A DNA stretch of 64,000 nucleotides from Arion vulgaris (lineage: Eukaryota > Mollusca > Gastropoda > Stylommatophora > Arionidae): positions 11,823,427 to 11,887,426 of the forward strand of contig CM036767.1 in NCBI GenBank assembly GCA_020796225.1, written 5' to 3'. Of this stretch, positions 29,945 through 40,099 are shown one piece after another. Under the pieces are notes generated by a model that made no database searches, was not told the origin of the DNA, and worked only from the letters and a program-made list of their open reading frames with translations. The position numbers and the translations under genes are program-made. Every line of letters begins with the position of its first letter. Within the stretch, counting starts at the first letter, position 1.

Positions 29945-30460
29945 ACAATAGTGAAGAGTGTCTGGCTGAATGGAATAGAGTGCAGGCTCCCATTCAGGAG
30001 AATTTGGTTTGGTCCCCAGTAAGGACAGTGAGTTTTTTTCTGTCGAAGGCATCAAGAAAAAAATTAGGACCTGCACAGTTTCACAGTGACTGCACTAGCT
30101 TCTTCTTCTTCGAATGCTCCATATCGACCACTTGTTAACCACTCTATGTGATTTGTATGTGATCTGAGCCTAAGAGTGATTGCACATGTGCCAGTTATGT
30201 GCTACAGGTAGGCCAGCACATCCGATTTCTGCAATGCTTTTATCTACTAGGTAGCTTCCTAGGCTCCTACATCAATCGCTCTTACAACATGCCTTATAGG
30301 TCGATTGGTACTATTCTTTGCTTCTCTTGCAGTTCCCGACACCACACGGGCGAACTGCACTAACCATGTGGCCAGTAAGTTTCTCAGGCTCATGTCCCAC
30401 CACCTTGTCCTACACTGCCATAAAATGGTGGTATTACAGGCAGTAAAAACAGTATACAAT
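29945..30460 (+). mobile_element. SINE-B interrupted by SINE-X
   Basis: The 5' part, GTGTCTGGCTGAATGGAATA to GACTGCACTAGC (30099), resumes at 30354 with ACTGCACTAACCATGTGGCC and ends TATTACAGGCAGTAAAAACA. Without the insert it is colinear with the minus copy at 5440. Confidence 0.8.
30100..30353 (-). mobile_element. SINE-X, complete copy with target-site duplication
   Basis: On the minus strand it runs from CCCGTGTGGTGTCGGGAACT through GAAGCAAAGAATAGTACC, AGCGATTGATGTAGGAGC, GCAGAAATCGGATGTGCTGG and GAGTGGTTAACAAGTGGTCG to (GAA)n. It is flanked by ACTGCACTAGC (30089-30099) and ACTGCACTAAC (30354-30364), an 11-bp target duplication with one mismatch. This fixes the family boundaries: about 250 bp, a GC-rich 5' hairpin and a GAA microsatellite tail. 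I see no clear tRNA A/B boxes, so its promoter origin is unresolved. Confidence 0.85.
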
Positions 30461-30850
30461 AAGAGAAGATGGTAGATAAGTTGATAGATATATGAGACTT
30501 TCAGAAAGCACAGCTACTAATCAGGGAGATTTGTGACAAGTCAGTAGAGTTCTAATAACAGAAGTGGAAGCAATGGGAGTCAATGAATATGATAGATAAA
30601 TAGACATTAGACAGGTATTTGAAGATACTGGAAACACATTTGCCAAACACTAAAATTGAACCACAAATTTTATTTCTGTATGCATCCTAGCTGTACCATG
30701 ACCAGCTAGCCTCCCCTTCCTCAAATAGACTAGTTTTGTTGTGTCTTTCCAACAGCATTGACTACACAACATGGAAAACTAGATCAGATTCTAACAGTGC
30801 TAGTACAATCACAGACGTTTTAGCTTTGTACTTTACATTTATATAGTCTA
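30461..30850. other. spacer
   Basis: No repeat family or coding signal recognised. Confidence 0.5.
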
Positions 30851-30851
30851 A

Positions 30852-30942
30852 AAGCGAAGGACTGACTTCATTGCACCGAGTTTCTCCATATGACTCTGTC
30901 CCTGTCGGCGGAAATGTCATGCCATCTGCGGAGAGTGTTGCA
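30852..30942 (-). mobile_element. SINE-A 3' half, minus orientation
   Basis: Minus strand: TGCAACACTCTCCGCAG, ATGGCATGACATTTCC, ATATGGAGAAACTCGGTGC, TGAAGTCAGTCCTTCGC. It joins, without spacer, the 5' end of the next, oppositely oriented copy. Confidence 0.85.
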
Positions 30943-31192
30943 GGGGTCTCTGTGCTAAGTGGTTAAGCCCTTTGCCTTGTGAGTAGAAGGTTGTGGGTTC
31001 GAATCTTTACCATGCCGTTCTGTTCACGAGTGCAGTTTTTCCAGAGACCCTAGGATTGTTGCTAGAGCTACGGAGTTCTTGCTGTGTGCAATGCTCTCGG
31101 CAGGTGGCATGCCATTTCTGCAGAGAGCAACGAGCCATATGGGTAAAACCCGTGCAATAAAGTCAATCCTTCGCTTTAAAATTCCTTTTATA
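30943..31192 (+). mobile_element. SINE-A, best-preserved full copy
   Basis: Head: GGGGTCTCTGTGCTAAGTGG (A box) and AAGGTTGTGGGTTCGAATC (B box). Body: CTGTTCACGAGTGCAGTTTT, CTAGGATTGTTGCTAGAGC, CTCGGCAGGTGGCATGCC, then CGTGCAATAAAGTCAATCC and CTTTAAAATTCCTTT, followed by (TA)n at 31191-31207. The head looks like a tRNA-derived pol III promoter. Confidence 0.9.
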
Positions 31193-31389
31193 TATATATA
31201 TATATATGAGACGAAACATACGCATATAACAAATGCACAGTTCACATATATTTGTAGCAAGCATCAATTGTGTTTTCCAAGAACCTCATATACCTGTCAA
31301 CTTATGTACCATGCTCATTGGCCCCAGTACTTCCCCCTGAGTTCTTATATTCACTTAATAGCAAAATATTTGGAGGAAGACTTGAAGTA

Positions 31390-32730
31390 CGAGGCGTGTT
31401 CAAATGAAAAGGGACTTGTGGATTTATTTAAAAACTATCATACGCAAATTAACAGTTTCAACGGAATTAAACAAAGCAACCACTTGTGAATAAGAATGCA
31501 CCTGGGTTCATCAGAAAAATCTCCGTATGCATTTAGGCAAGCATCCCACTGTTTAGGTAGACGTCGAATGCCGTCCGAGAAAAAGGTGCGTGGCTGCTCA
31601 CTGAACCATGTGGTCACCGCTGTCTGCACGTCTGCGTCGCTGTTGAATCGCTGTCCCTTTAGTGCTTTCTTCAACGGTCCGAACAAATGGAAATCACACG
31701 GGGACAAATCGGACTATAGGCTGGGTGATGAAGAACTTCCCAATTCTTCTTTGCCAATGTTTCCTGCACAATTTTTGCGACATGCGGACGAGCGTTGTCG
31801 TGGAGAAGAATCACACCTTGAGAAAGCTTACCTGGTCGCTTAGCCTTGATGGCCTTATGCAGCTTGTCTAAAGTGTCTTTATAATGGGCGGCATTGATGT
31901 TGACACCAGGTTCCTTAAAATCGGCCAACAAAAGCCCTTCATGGTAAAAATACGGTCACCATAACCTTCCCATCAGAAACCTGTGTCTTGAATTTTTGGG
32001 TTTTGGTGAACCTGGATGTTTCCATTGCATGCTGTCAATTTTAATGCTCGGTTCATAGTAGTGGCACCACGATTCATCACCTGCCACAATGCTCAACAGA
32101 AATGCATCACCTTCTGTCCTGTAACGCATCAAGTGGTTCAAACTCCACCCCATCCGTTCTTCCTTATGGTGGTCAGTCAACATCCGTGGGACCCACTGTG
32201 AACACACCTTCCGATAGTTCAATTTCTTCCGAACAACCATGTGGCTGTCCCAATTGACATATAGAATTCTTCTGCAAGCGAACGAATGCTCCGACGACGG
32301 TCAGTCAGTATTGCTTTATCAAGCAAAGCTATGGCTTCTTCTGTTGCAACAATATGCGCCTGACCTGCCCGTGCAAGATCTGCTGTTAACTGACGTCCGT
32401 CTTTAAACATAAGCGCCCATTCCATCACTCTTGTCCTCGACAAACATTTGTCACCATATGCTGCCTTCATTCTCCGATGAATGTCTACTGCTTGACATCC
32501 TTCAAATGAAAGAAACTGGATCACAGCACGCTGATTTACTTTGGACGGGTTCGGAATCACACCCGCCATATTGTTAACAGTTTCATGCAGCACATATGCA
32601 TGCTGGGAAGATGAACACGTCAACGTATGTTAATTATTGCATACTCACTACTAGTGCAAAATGTCATCAATATCCGTGCACTCTAGCAAGCGTGGTGTAA
32701 CAAGTCCCGTTTTCATTTGAACACGCCTCG
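31390..32730 (-). mobile_element. full-length mariner transposon
   Basis: A 1341-bp element with terminal inverted repeats of about 30 bp, starting CGAGGCGTGTTCAAATGAAA at each end and differing by one indel. TA lies on both sides (31388-31389, 32731-32732). It encodes a DD34D-type transposase on the minus strand, broken by frameshifts. Cut-and-paste transposition at TA is the known mechanism. This copy should be inactive in coding terms, although its ends could still be mobilised in trans. Confidence 0.95.
31438..32623 (-). pseudogene. mariner transposase (DD34D), frameshifted
   Basis: Four minus-strand frames in order. 32623-32219: N-terminal HTH part with VNQRAVIQFLSFEGCQAVDI, ending at RRSIRSLAEEF. 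32240-31956: VPRMLTDHHKEERM and the first catalytic Asp in AGDESWCHYYEP. 31931-31671: VILLHDNARPHVA with the second Asp. 31707-31438: MSPCDFHLFGPLKKALKG with the third Asp. The second-to-third Asp spacing fits DD34D once a one-base frame change near 31710 is allowed for. Total coding length is near the usual ~345 residues. Frame changes occur near 32230, 31945 and 31710. Confidence 0.9.
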
Positions 32731-32732
32731 TA

Positions 32733-33650
32733 TAAGCAAGTGGATAGATCTTACCACAAGGGGTCGGCCATAGTGAAGTTAATAACACCCTGCATTAATG
32801 AAGACGTGCTGTAGAAATTCTGGTGCTCATCGGTAGCTTGGGCAAATATTATCGGCGTGCACACGGTACGCTGCTGGTTTACAGTAGACCCTGATCGTTT
32901 ACTTGGGGATCTAACTTACAATTATCTCTGAAGTCGAAGTAAGGTTTGCCTGAATGACAAGGGGACACTGGGGATAAGGAAAGGGAGTCTTCTTAACTCA
33001 AAACTCAGTCAGAGACACCGCCTGATTTCATACTGAGCGCTTGTTAAATTAAATTAAATAAATACGCAAACAGCATGACCTCCCAACCACAACTGCAAGT
33101 GATTTAGTAAATGAGAGAAAACTGCTGCTCCCCCATACATGTGGACTGGATAAAAGAGAGATCAGTAGTGATATCAGATTTGATCTGACGATGTGTGTAA
33201 TCTATGTGTATTATCTACATATTAAATATCTGGTCGTTGTAATACCTCATTTTTTTTATGTCAATTGTTTTTTTTTTATCACTTGTGCCCAAGCCCCTGT
33301 GCCCATGTACATAGAGATGTGCTAAGAAATAACTTTTATTCATTACTCATTAATTAACCATGTCAGTTGGTATCACAAGGTTGGCGTTATTTCATCCCAA
33401 GTAGTTAATTGAAATCTGGCTTTGTTTGTTTTAAAATGTAAGTCAATTTGTGTTAAGTGTCTTAAATATTTCCATTCCTTTAATGGCACCAGTCACTGTT
33501 TCGCTTCCTTTGTAGACACTGGTCACCGTTCTTCTTCCTGTAAATGCCATATACATCGTGCTCCTTCATGTGTAGGTTATATACAATGTGTTACTTTCTG
33601 CTTATTTGATAGATGCTGTGTTCTTGCCTCTGCAAGCCATGCCATAGATA
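32733..33650. other. spacer leading into the 30-bp array
   Basis: Mostly AT-rich. From about 33,490 diverged units of CACTGGTCACCGTTCTTCTT and GCCATAGATATTGTATTCC foreshadow the array. No gene recognised. Confidence 0.5.
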
Positions 33651-34372
33651 TTGTATTCCTTCCTGTGTATTCCCTAGACACTGTGTTTATTCCCTTGTAT
33701 TCCCTAGTCACTGTGTTCATGACTTTGTATTCCCTAGACACTGTGTTCATGACTTTATATTCTCTAGACACTGTGTTCATGACTCTGTATTCTCTAGACA
33801 CTGTGTTCATGACTTTGTATTCTCTAGACACTGTGTTCATGACTTTGTATTCCCTAGACACTGTGTTCATGACTTTGTATTCCCTAGACACTGTGTTCAT
33901 GACTTTGTATTCCCTAGACACGTGTTTATTCCTTGTATTCCCTAGTCACTGTGTTCATGACTTTGTATTCCCTAGTCACTGTGTTCATGACTTTGTATTC
34001 CCTAGTCACTGTGTTCATGACTTTGTATTCCCTAGTCACTGTGTTCATGACTTTGTATTCCCTAGTCACTGTGTTCATGACTTTGTATTCCCTAGTCACT
34101 GTGTTCATGACTTTGTATTCCCTAGACACTGTGTTCATGACTTTATATTCTCTAGACACTGTGTTCATGACTTTGTATTCCTAGACACTGTGTTTATTCC
34201 CTTGTATTCCTAGTCACTGTGTTCATGACTTTGTATTCCCTAGTCACTGTGTTCATGACTTTGTATTCCCTAGACACTGTGTTCATGACTTTGTATTCTC
34301 AAGACACTGTGTTCATGACTTTGTATTCTCTAGACACTATGTTCATGACTTTGTATTCCCTAGACACTGTTT
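33651..34372. repeat. 30-bp minisatellite, about 24 units
   Basis: The unit is CACTGTGTTCATGACTTTGT plus ATTCCCTAGA (or CTAGT). Because 30 is divisible by 3, all frames stay open. This produces a 263-codon plus frame of decapeptides (TLYSLDTVFM) and matching minus frames. Two units carry deletions (33921, 34182-34205). Two sub-blocks are visible: CTAGACAC units and CTAGTCAC units. Confidence 0.95.
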
Positions 34373-34604
34373 AGTGCCATTGTATGCTCTGCCACTGAGA
34401 TTTTATTTTATATTGTAGATCATTTGACATGTTCCCATTGTTATTTATGCATTTTTTAAGTTGTCTAATGACTTTTATTGCAATATTTCTGATGTCATTT
34501 ATGTCTACTATTCTTTTATTTGCTACGGTGATCTTGTTGTCCTTACCTTCTGTATAGCAATCATCAAACTGTATAAATGTTGTTAGTCATTCGTGGTTGT
34601 CTCG

Positions 34605-34992
34605 AGTGTATGGGTTTCTATCTTCCATACAACTTGCTTGTGAAAATCTTACTCGTGTTCTGGCCAAAACTATCTATAACCAAGAACTGCTTGTACATTG
34701 TCGGCAAGAGAATATTAACACCATCATTCAAAAAAGACACTGGAGATGAATATGACAGTTGGTACTGGTGGAGAATTACTCTGTTATGAAAACTGCAAGA
34801 AGATGGATACCAGAGGGTAAACGAAAATGTGAAAGCCCCAAAACTACCTGGAGGAGAAGATTAGAACATGAACTGAAAGAAATCAATCACAGCTGGAACA
34901 CAATACAGATGACGGCCAAGAATAGAGGAGGGTATTCATTTGTTGCTGTCCTAAGCGCCAAAGGTGTCACAGGCTAGAGAGAGAGAGAGAGA
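34605..34992 (+). mobile_element. LINE-K 3' fragment
   Basis: With frame changes it reads KILLVFWP, QELLVHCRQENINTIIQKRH, then KTARRWIPEGKRK, SPKTTWRRRLEHELKEINHS, WNTIQM. It ends in (GA)n at 34976-34994. Same family as the better copy at 9657-10557. Confidence 0.85.
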
Positions 34993-35289
34993 GCATTGAG
35001 TACATTTGCCTCGATAAGGTGGCATCATCACGGACATACTCTGCCCATCTCTCTATATTAGTATCCTTCCACGTGAACAGATCTCCTTTCACTGATAAAT
35101 AGTTGGAAATTATTTTTTGTTGTTTGGGTAGTAATTGTGTTTTGTGCGACGAGCAACCTGTCACCAGTAGGCCTAACTATAAACTACTATTACTCATACA
35201 CTTGACTAATTGGAGTTACTTATACAAACTATAGCAGGATACCATCATCACAATATTTTAACAGCTTATGAGATTACACAGGTTTTACG

Positions 35290-35715
35290 TGCATCTAACG
35301 TTAGCTCTTATAGAAACATACCGAACGTGTCAAAAAGCAAATGCAGTGACCTGCCAGCTGGCACCATTACTACAACACCCAAAGATCAAGATGGAAGTGA
35401 AAAGACATGATAAACTGTATTTTTCTACCAATACTTGTTACCAGTGCCAAACTTGGTCTCTGACAGCAACACGCCACAGAAAGCTCACCACGAGTGAAAT
35501 AAAATGCTCGAGGAAGGCAGTGGGGTCACCAGGAAAGATAGACTACGAAATGATGACATCAGAAGCAGAATGGGCATAACTTCATGCACCGAATACACCG
35601 AAAGACAACACATGCAGTGGTTTGGACATTTAATTAGAATGAAATACAACCAACCACCAATAACAGCATACAATAAAAGAGATCAGGTACTAGAGCTAAG
35701 GGAACATTCACAGAA
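35290..35715 (+). mobile_element. LINE-D 3' fragment
   Basis: Frames in order: YQCQTWSLTATRHRKLTTSE, GVTRKDRLRNDDIRSRMG, CTEYTERQHMQWFGHLIRMK and YNQPPITAYNKRD. One frameshift is near 35510. The thumb-tail pattern C...W.LT and DRLRN-DIR is common in non-LTR ORF2 C-termini. Confidence 0.8.
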
Positions 35716-35799
35716 CTCCGGCGATGTTTCCAAAATGTCCATAAACCTGAGAGCCTAGGCGCCTTTTTTCAAATTGGTAGAATAGGGAGTGGAAAGTCA

Positions 35800-36182
35800 G
35801 TGGAGAAACATATGTGTGCTTATGAATATAAGTGTTACAGAAGAGTCCTTCGTATGTCATGGACATATAAGAGAACAAATAGATCTATCCAGAAAGAACT
35901 CAAAATCAAAGAAAACTGGCTGATGCTACAAATGAGAAAGACACAATTGAGGTATTTTGGACATATGCAAAGACACGAATGGCTGCAGAAGAGGAAGGAG
36001 GCATACCAGCAAAGAGGAGAAGAGGAAGACGACGGAGAAGATGGATTCATGATTTAACTGATAGTCTGAACATGACGACTGCAGAGGCAGGACATCTGGC
36101 CTATGAGAGAGAGAGAAGTTCCGAAGGACTGTTGGAGTGCAAAAGTTCTGCTCAGGATAAGCTATTTAATGATGATGATAAT
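35800..36182 (+). mobile_element. LINE-B 3' fragment, best copy
   Basis: An open frame from 35800 gives YEYKCYRRVLRMSWTYKRTN, SIQKELKIKENWLMLQMRKT, LRYFGHMQRHEWLQ. It then shifts to AKRRRGRRRRRWIHDLTDSL and AYERERSSEGL, and ends in GATGATGATAATA. Confidence 0.85.
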
Positions 36183-36475
36183 AGGGAATTGAATAGATGA
36201 ATAATTCAACTCTTTCAATATCCCTGAATGTTACTGATTCTGACTGCGCTAGTTTTATAACACCGGGGATTTTTTTTCCTACAACAGTTTTGTGATTACG
36301 ATGCTTACAGCAGATAGAGTGGGAAATATGTCAAAATAACTAATGAAATCGAACATAGAGGAAGAATAAGCGTTAGATGTGTGCTAAATGTCGAGAAATC
36401 AACCCCCTTTCCACCCACCTCTCCTTATTATAATGTAGGTGCGATCCTAGTTCTTTCAGAGTAAAAACTAACATC

Positions 36476-36578
36476 TATTTCCCTTGTTCCAGTGTAACAT
36501 GTAATATAAACTTATCTCCTTGTTCCAGTGTAACATGTAATAAAACTTATCTCCCTTGTTCCAGTGTAACGTGTAACA
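36476..36578. repeat. ~37-bp repeat, three copies
   Basis: TATCTCCCTTGTTCCAGTGT plus AACATGTAATAAAACT, three times. Confidence 0.85.
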
Positions 36579-36640
36579 ACCCATAACAGTTGCCATTAAA
36601 AAAGAGCAGAGCAAACAACGGCTTCACAGTATAATTTCAT

Positions 36641-37069
36641 TAGCTAAACACGTAAAAACAAAGTACTATAGTTTTACAAAATACAGAAACAGTGACGATA
36701 AACAGCAACGTTTCGACCTAAAGGCCTTTATCAAGCAAACAAGACAACAAGAATGACGAATTTCGAGGAACACTACAAATGGACGATTACATGTAGAAAC
36801 ATTCAAACCTATCTAATGAAAATCTGGGAATAAAAACGAATAACGAAATGAGTGCAACACAAAACCGGAAGTGGAAAAGAAGAGAAACAATATAGTGGAT
36901 AAATAACTTATATATATGGAGCAAATACACATATAGATTACAAGGCATGCGATAAGACAGTACTAAGAAGCATAGGAATGTAGCATAGGAATAAGCATAG
37001 GAATCGTCGCCATATCACTGTTTCTGTATTTTGTAAAACTATAGTATTTTATATTTACGTGTTTAGCTA
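36641..37069. mobile_element. family P element with ~53-bp inverted ends and hammerhead-like core
   Basis: The left end (36641-36695: TAGCTAAACACGTAAAAACA, AGTACTATAGTTTTACAAAA, TACAGAAACAGTGA) is repeated inverted at 37015-37069 with few changes. Inside the left end the minus strand reads TTGATAAAGGCCTTTAGGTC and CGAAACGTTG. A GGCC/GGUC stem capped by UUUA lies between a UGAUAA and a GAAAC, which is reminiscent of the hammerhead core (CUGAUGA...GAAAC) known from Penelope-like element ends. TA may flank both ends. Related single ends are at 14095 and 55090. No protein is encoded. Confidence 0.65.
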
Positions 37070-37645
37070 TTTTTTCCCAAATTTTACTGCAGTCTGCACC
37101 TTTTTCTATAATTTCATTAACAAGTTTTAAAACTAAAAATAATTCCTTCCAAATCTTCCCCTATTATTACCATATGTTCCATCGGCGGTTGACTTCCCAT
37201 AAATACAATACATTGCATTGACCTGAAGATATATAAAAAAAAACAACTCATATCGCTTCTGGATCGGAAGAAATTATATCATACCTGCATACCAGCATGT
37301 GTGTTGGTGATGAAGCTTGGCTGCAGTCAGAAGTAATGAGCACTCCTCCGTGCAGTAGCTTCCAGCTGTTGTGTACTAGAGAACTAAACTGAATGAATAC
37401 ATTCAGGGAGACAGCTCATCATCGACTGTGACAGTATTGTTGTGTCAACATTCCGTTATGGAGAAGGAAACTTTACATCTACGACGTGTTCCTAATGGAC
37501 CTGATTATACTCAGCTTCGTTCGGTATCTTTTTCATTTTATTTAGATAATCATCTCGTTCTATTTTCGTTTACCGTATTAATCTGTTTTTTAACCCTGTC
37601 AGTCCATCATTTTTATGTGTGTTACCACCTGACGCATTTATATTG
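37070..37645. other. spacer; weak candidate exon at 37458
   Basis: An ATG at 37458 opens MEKETLHLRRVPNGPDYTQL, then RS before a GTATCT at 37524. The donor is weak and no family is recognised, so I do not call a gene. Confidence 0.3.
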
Positions 37646-37649
37646 CAAT

Positions 37650-37895
37650 ATGTACTGACTTAGTGAGCTAGATCACAAACCCAAGCGTACCTGGTTCAAA
37701 CTCCGCGGCGAGCACGTTTGGAATCAAATTCGTTTCCGTGGGATTTTCACGAAAAGGTAAAAATAGACCTCACCGTTCATAAAGCAATGGTAAACTACTG
37801 AACGTATAAGTGGTGCCTAGAAAATCAACGACTCGTTTACTGTGGTTGATGGCTACGTTCTGTACAGGATATGTCACGATTTTCATTTCATACTG
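37650..37895 (+). mobile_element. SINE-C, plus copy
   Basis: Head GACTTAGTGAGCTAGATCAC, B box CCTGGTTCAAACTCCG, body ATAGACCTCACCGTTCATAA, ACTGAACGTATAAGTGGTGC and TAGAAAATCAACGACTCG, tail CACGATTTTCATTTC. It is the reverse of 25836 and 55325. Confidence 0.85.
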
Positions 37896-37974
37896 ACTTA
37901 GCCAGTATACTGGTTTTGCGTTATCTGACATAATATTGTGAGCCAGTATATCAGCGCAGAATTGCGAAAGAGTT

Positions 37975-38255
37975 AAACGCACATCTGTGAGCCGCGATAT
38001 CGTAGTAGATAGTGCGTTTGTTTTGTAAGCTCGTGGTTCCAGGATCAAATCTCACAGTGGAAGTGACATTTTCCCCCCGACAGTTGCGACAGTTTGGTCT
38101 ACCCAACTTTAACTGTGTACCAGAGAAACACCGTGAAGTAAAAGCTGATTGCGTGTTGCTGACATCAGCATCACACAACATGTTTTCGGGGTCAGAGAAA
38201 ATGTGGACCGAAAATAACCGTATTCTCATTATACCGCATGGTATGAAAATGGGTT
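37975..38255 (+). mobile_element. SINE-G, tRNA-like head, single copy
   Basis: GTGAGCCGCGATATCGTAGT (A-box position) and TGGTTCCAGGATCAAATC (B box), followed by a body ending near CATGGTATGAAAATGGG. Only the head supports SINE status. No second copy is in the window. Confidence 0.5.
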
Positions 38256-38394
38256 CTTAACTTTTACTGATCTTGGATTACAACTTCATACTCAATTTAT
38301 AGTTGCGATGTCTCATTAGTGTTGCCTTTGATTTTATCTTAGTTTCCATCTTCTGCATTTTACTGTGGTCTTGCACATCGTCATCATGCAGTTT

Positions 38395-38882
38395 GGCATA
38401 CACGTGGTCTTAGCGAAAGCATCGTCATCATGCATTTGGCTACACGTGGTCTTAGCGAAAGCATCGTCATCATGCATTTGGCTACACGTGGTCTTAGGAA
38501 GATCGTCATCTGCATTTGGCTACGTGGTCTTAGCGAAAGCATCGTCATATGCATTTGGCTCACGTGGTCTTAGCAAACATCGTCATCATGCATTTGGCTA
38601 CACGTGGTCTTAGCGAAAGCATCGTCATCATGCATTTGGCTAAGTGGTCTTGCGAAAGTCATCGTCATATGCATTTGGCTAACTGGTCTTGGCGAAAGCA
38701 TCGTCATCATGCATTTGGCTACACGTGTTGCCTTCTTGCACGTTACAGCATCGTCATCATGCATTTGGCTACACGTGGTCTTAGCGAAAGCATCGTCATC
38801 ATGCATTTGGCTACACGTGGTCTTAGCGAAAGCATCGTCATCATGCATTTGGCTACACGTGGTCTTAGCGAAAGCATCATGA
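38395..38882. repeat. 42-bp minisatellite, about 12 units
   Basis: Unit CGTGGTCTTAGCGAAAGCAT plus CGTCATCATGCATTTGGCTA, CA. Differences between units are mostly single-base or few-base deletions. One unit (38721-38757) carries a longer insertion, GTTGCCTTCTTGCACGTTAC. Frames over it are artefacts of a 14-codon repeat. Confidence 0.95.
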
Positions 38883-38919
38883 CGTTTGAATCTTCACATT
38901 TTAATTCTTACAGTTCTAA

Positions 38920-39148
38920 ATTATATATTTTTTCGGACATGTGATGAGGAAGGGAGGTTTAGAACACACTGTGACAACCGGTAAAATCGAGGGTAGACGA
39001 GACAGGGAAAGACAGAGAAAGAAAATGTTGGATAGCCTGACTTCATGGCACTGTAGAGCGTCAACATCTGAGTTGATAGCAAACACAAACGACAGAGATT
39101 TGTGGAGATCCATGATCGCCTACGCCAGCCGGCACGGCACCAGATGAT
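38920..39148 (+). mobile_element. LINE-F 3' fragment, best copy
   Basis: Frame MMRKGGLEHTVTTGKIEGRR, DRERQRKKMLDSLTSWHCRA, STSELIANTNDRDLWRSMIA, YASRHGTR stop. This is a LINE ORF2 C-terminus without RNase H. It is sandwiched between two minisatellites. Confidence 0.85.
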
Positions 39149-39159
39149 GACACGTACTT

Positions 39160-39480
39160 AATTATTCCACACAGTACTTTAATTATATCTGCTACACAGT
39201 ACTTTAATTATATCTGCTTACACTGTACTTTAATTATATCTGCTTACACTGTACTTTAATTATATCTGCTTACACTGTACTTTAATTATATCTCTACACT
39301 GTTTTAATTATATCTGCTCACACAGTACTTTAATTATATCTGCTTACACTGTACTTTAATTATATCTGCTTACACAGTACCTAATTATATCTGCTTACAC
39401 TGTACTTTAATTATATCTGCTTACACAGTACTTAATTATATCTGCTTACACTGTACTTAAAGATATATCTGCTTACACGG
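39160..39480. repeat. 26-bp minisatellite, about 12 units
   Basis: Unit CTTACACTGTACTTTAATTA plus TATCTG. It begins in the LINE-F 3' flank (GTACTTAATTATTCC), so it may have expanded from it. A short (ATTT)n patch follows at 39500-39553. Confidence 0.9.
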
Positions 39481-39554
39481 TTCTCATTGTATATATTTTA
39501 ACATTTATTTATTTATTTATTTAACATTTATTTATTTATTTATTTAACATTTAT

Positions 39555-39800
39555 TTCTGGGCGACTGTCTGTTGGATGAGGACGCTAAAATCTATGTTGA
39601 ATCGAACAAGCGATTTAGGCAGTTTGGAGTTACCCGTTGTACAAGTCGAACTGGATGTCTGAGAGGCAGAGTGAGAGGTGTGTATTATCAGCGAGCCACG
39701 GGAACCATCAGTATGCATACTCTTCGATATCTGTTGGGGAGACTGAGCACCTATGGGTCTGCCCAGAGTGCAATGACGTCAGTTTAGTAACCAATAACAA
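39555..39800 (+). mobile_element. LINE-H2 3' fragment
   Basis: DCLLDEDAKIYVESNK, FGVTRCTSRTGCLRGRVRGV, QRATGTISMHTLRYLLGRLS, then GCAATGACGTCAGTTTAGTA. Matches 24290 and 48885. Confidence 0.75.
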
Positions 39801-40099
39801 ATAACATTTATTATTCAGTCTTGCTCCTTAACTCATTCGTCTAAAATTCAATGTAGAGATACTACTTGTACATTCTGTTAGTCTTAACGTAAGTTGTGGA
39901 GGATATTTCACAAATCATCATCTAGATAAGTCAATACTTTATTAATTAACGCTGAAGAGAGAGTGAACATTTTTTTAGTGTTTTTATTTTCATATTTCTA
40001 ATGAATTTTGCACTGGGAGCGACTTTCCAGCCTAATTTTACCAATTTTCAACTTCCAATGGTTCTTTGACGTGCTCAATTTAAACACGGTGCCTACGTT
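39801..40099. other. spacer
   Basis: No feature recognised. Confidence 0.5.

Noticed and set aside
30943..31010. Possible tRNA gene (A and B box present)
   Set aside because: It continues into a repeated SINE body and lacks a full cloverleaf. The same head recurs in several diverged copies.
33422..34213. 263-codon plus-strand open frame
   Set aside because: It is a translation of a 30-bp tandem repeat, and matching frames are open on both strands.
37458..37523. Candidate 22-codon first exon
   Set aside because: Weak GTATCT donor, no recognised family, and frame simply continues into low-complexity codons.
38365..38944. Frames of 82-131 codons with HLATRGLSESIVIM repeats
   Set aside because: 42-bp repeat is divisible by three, so open by construction.
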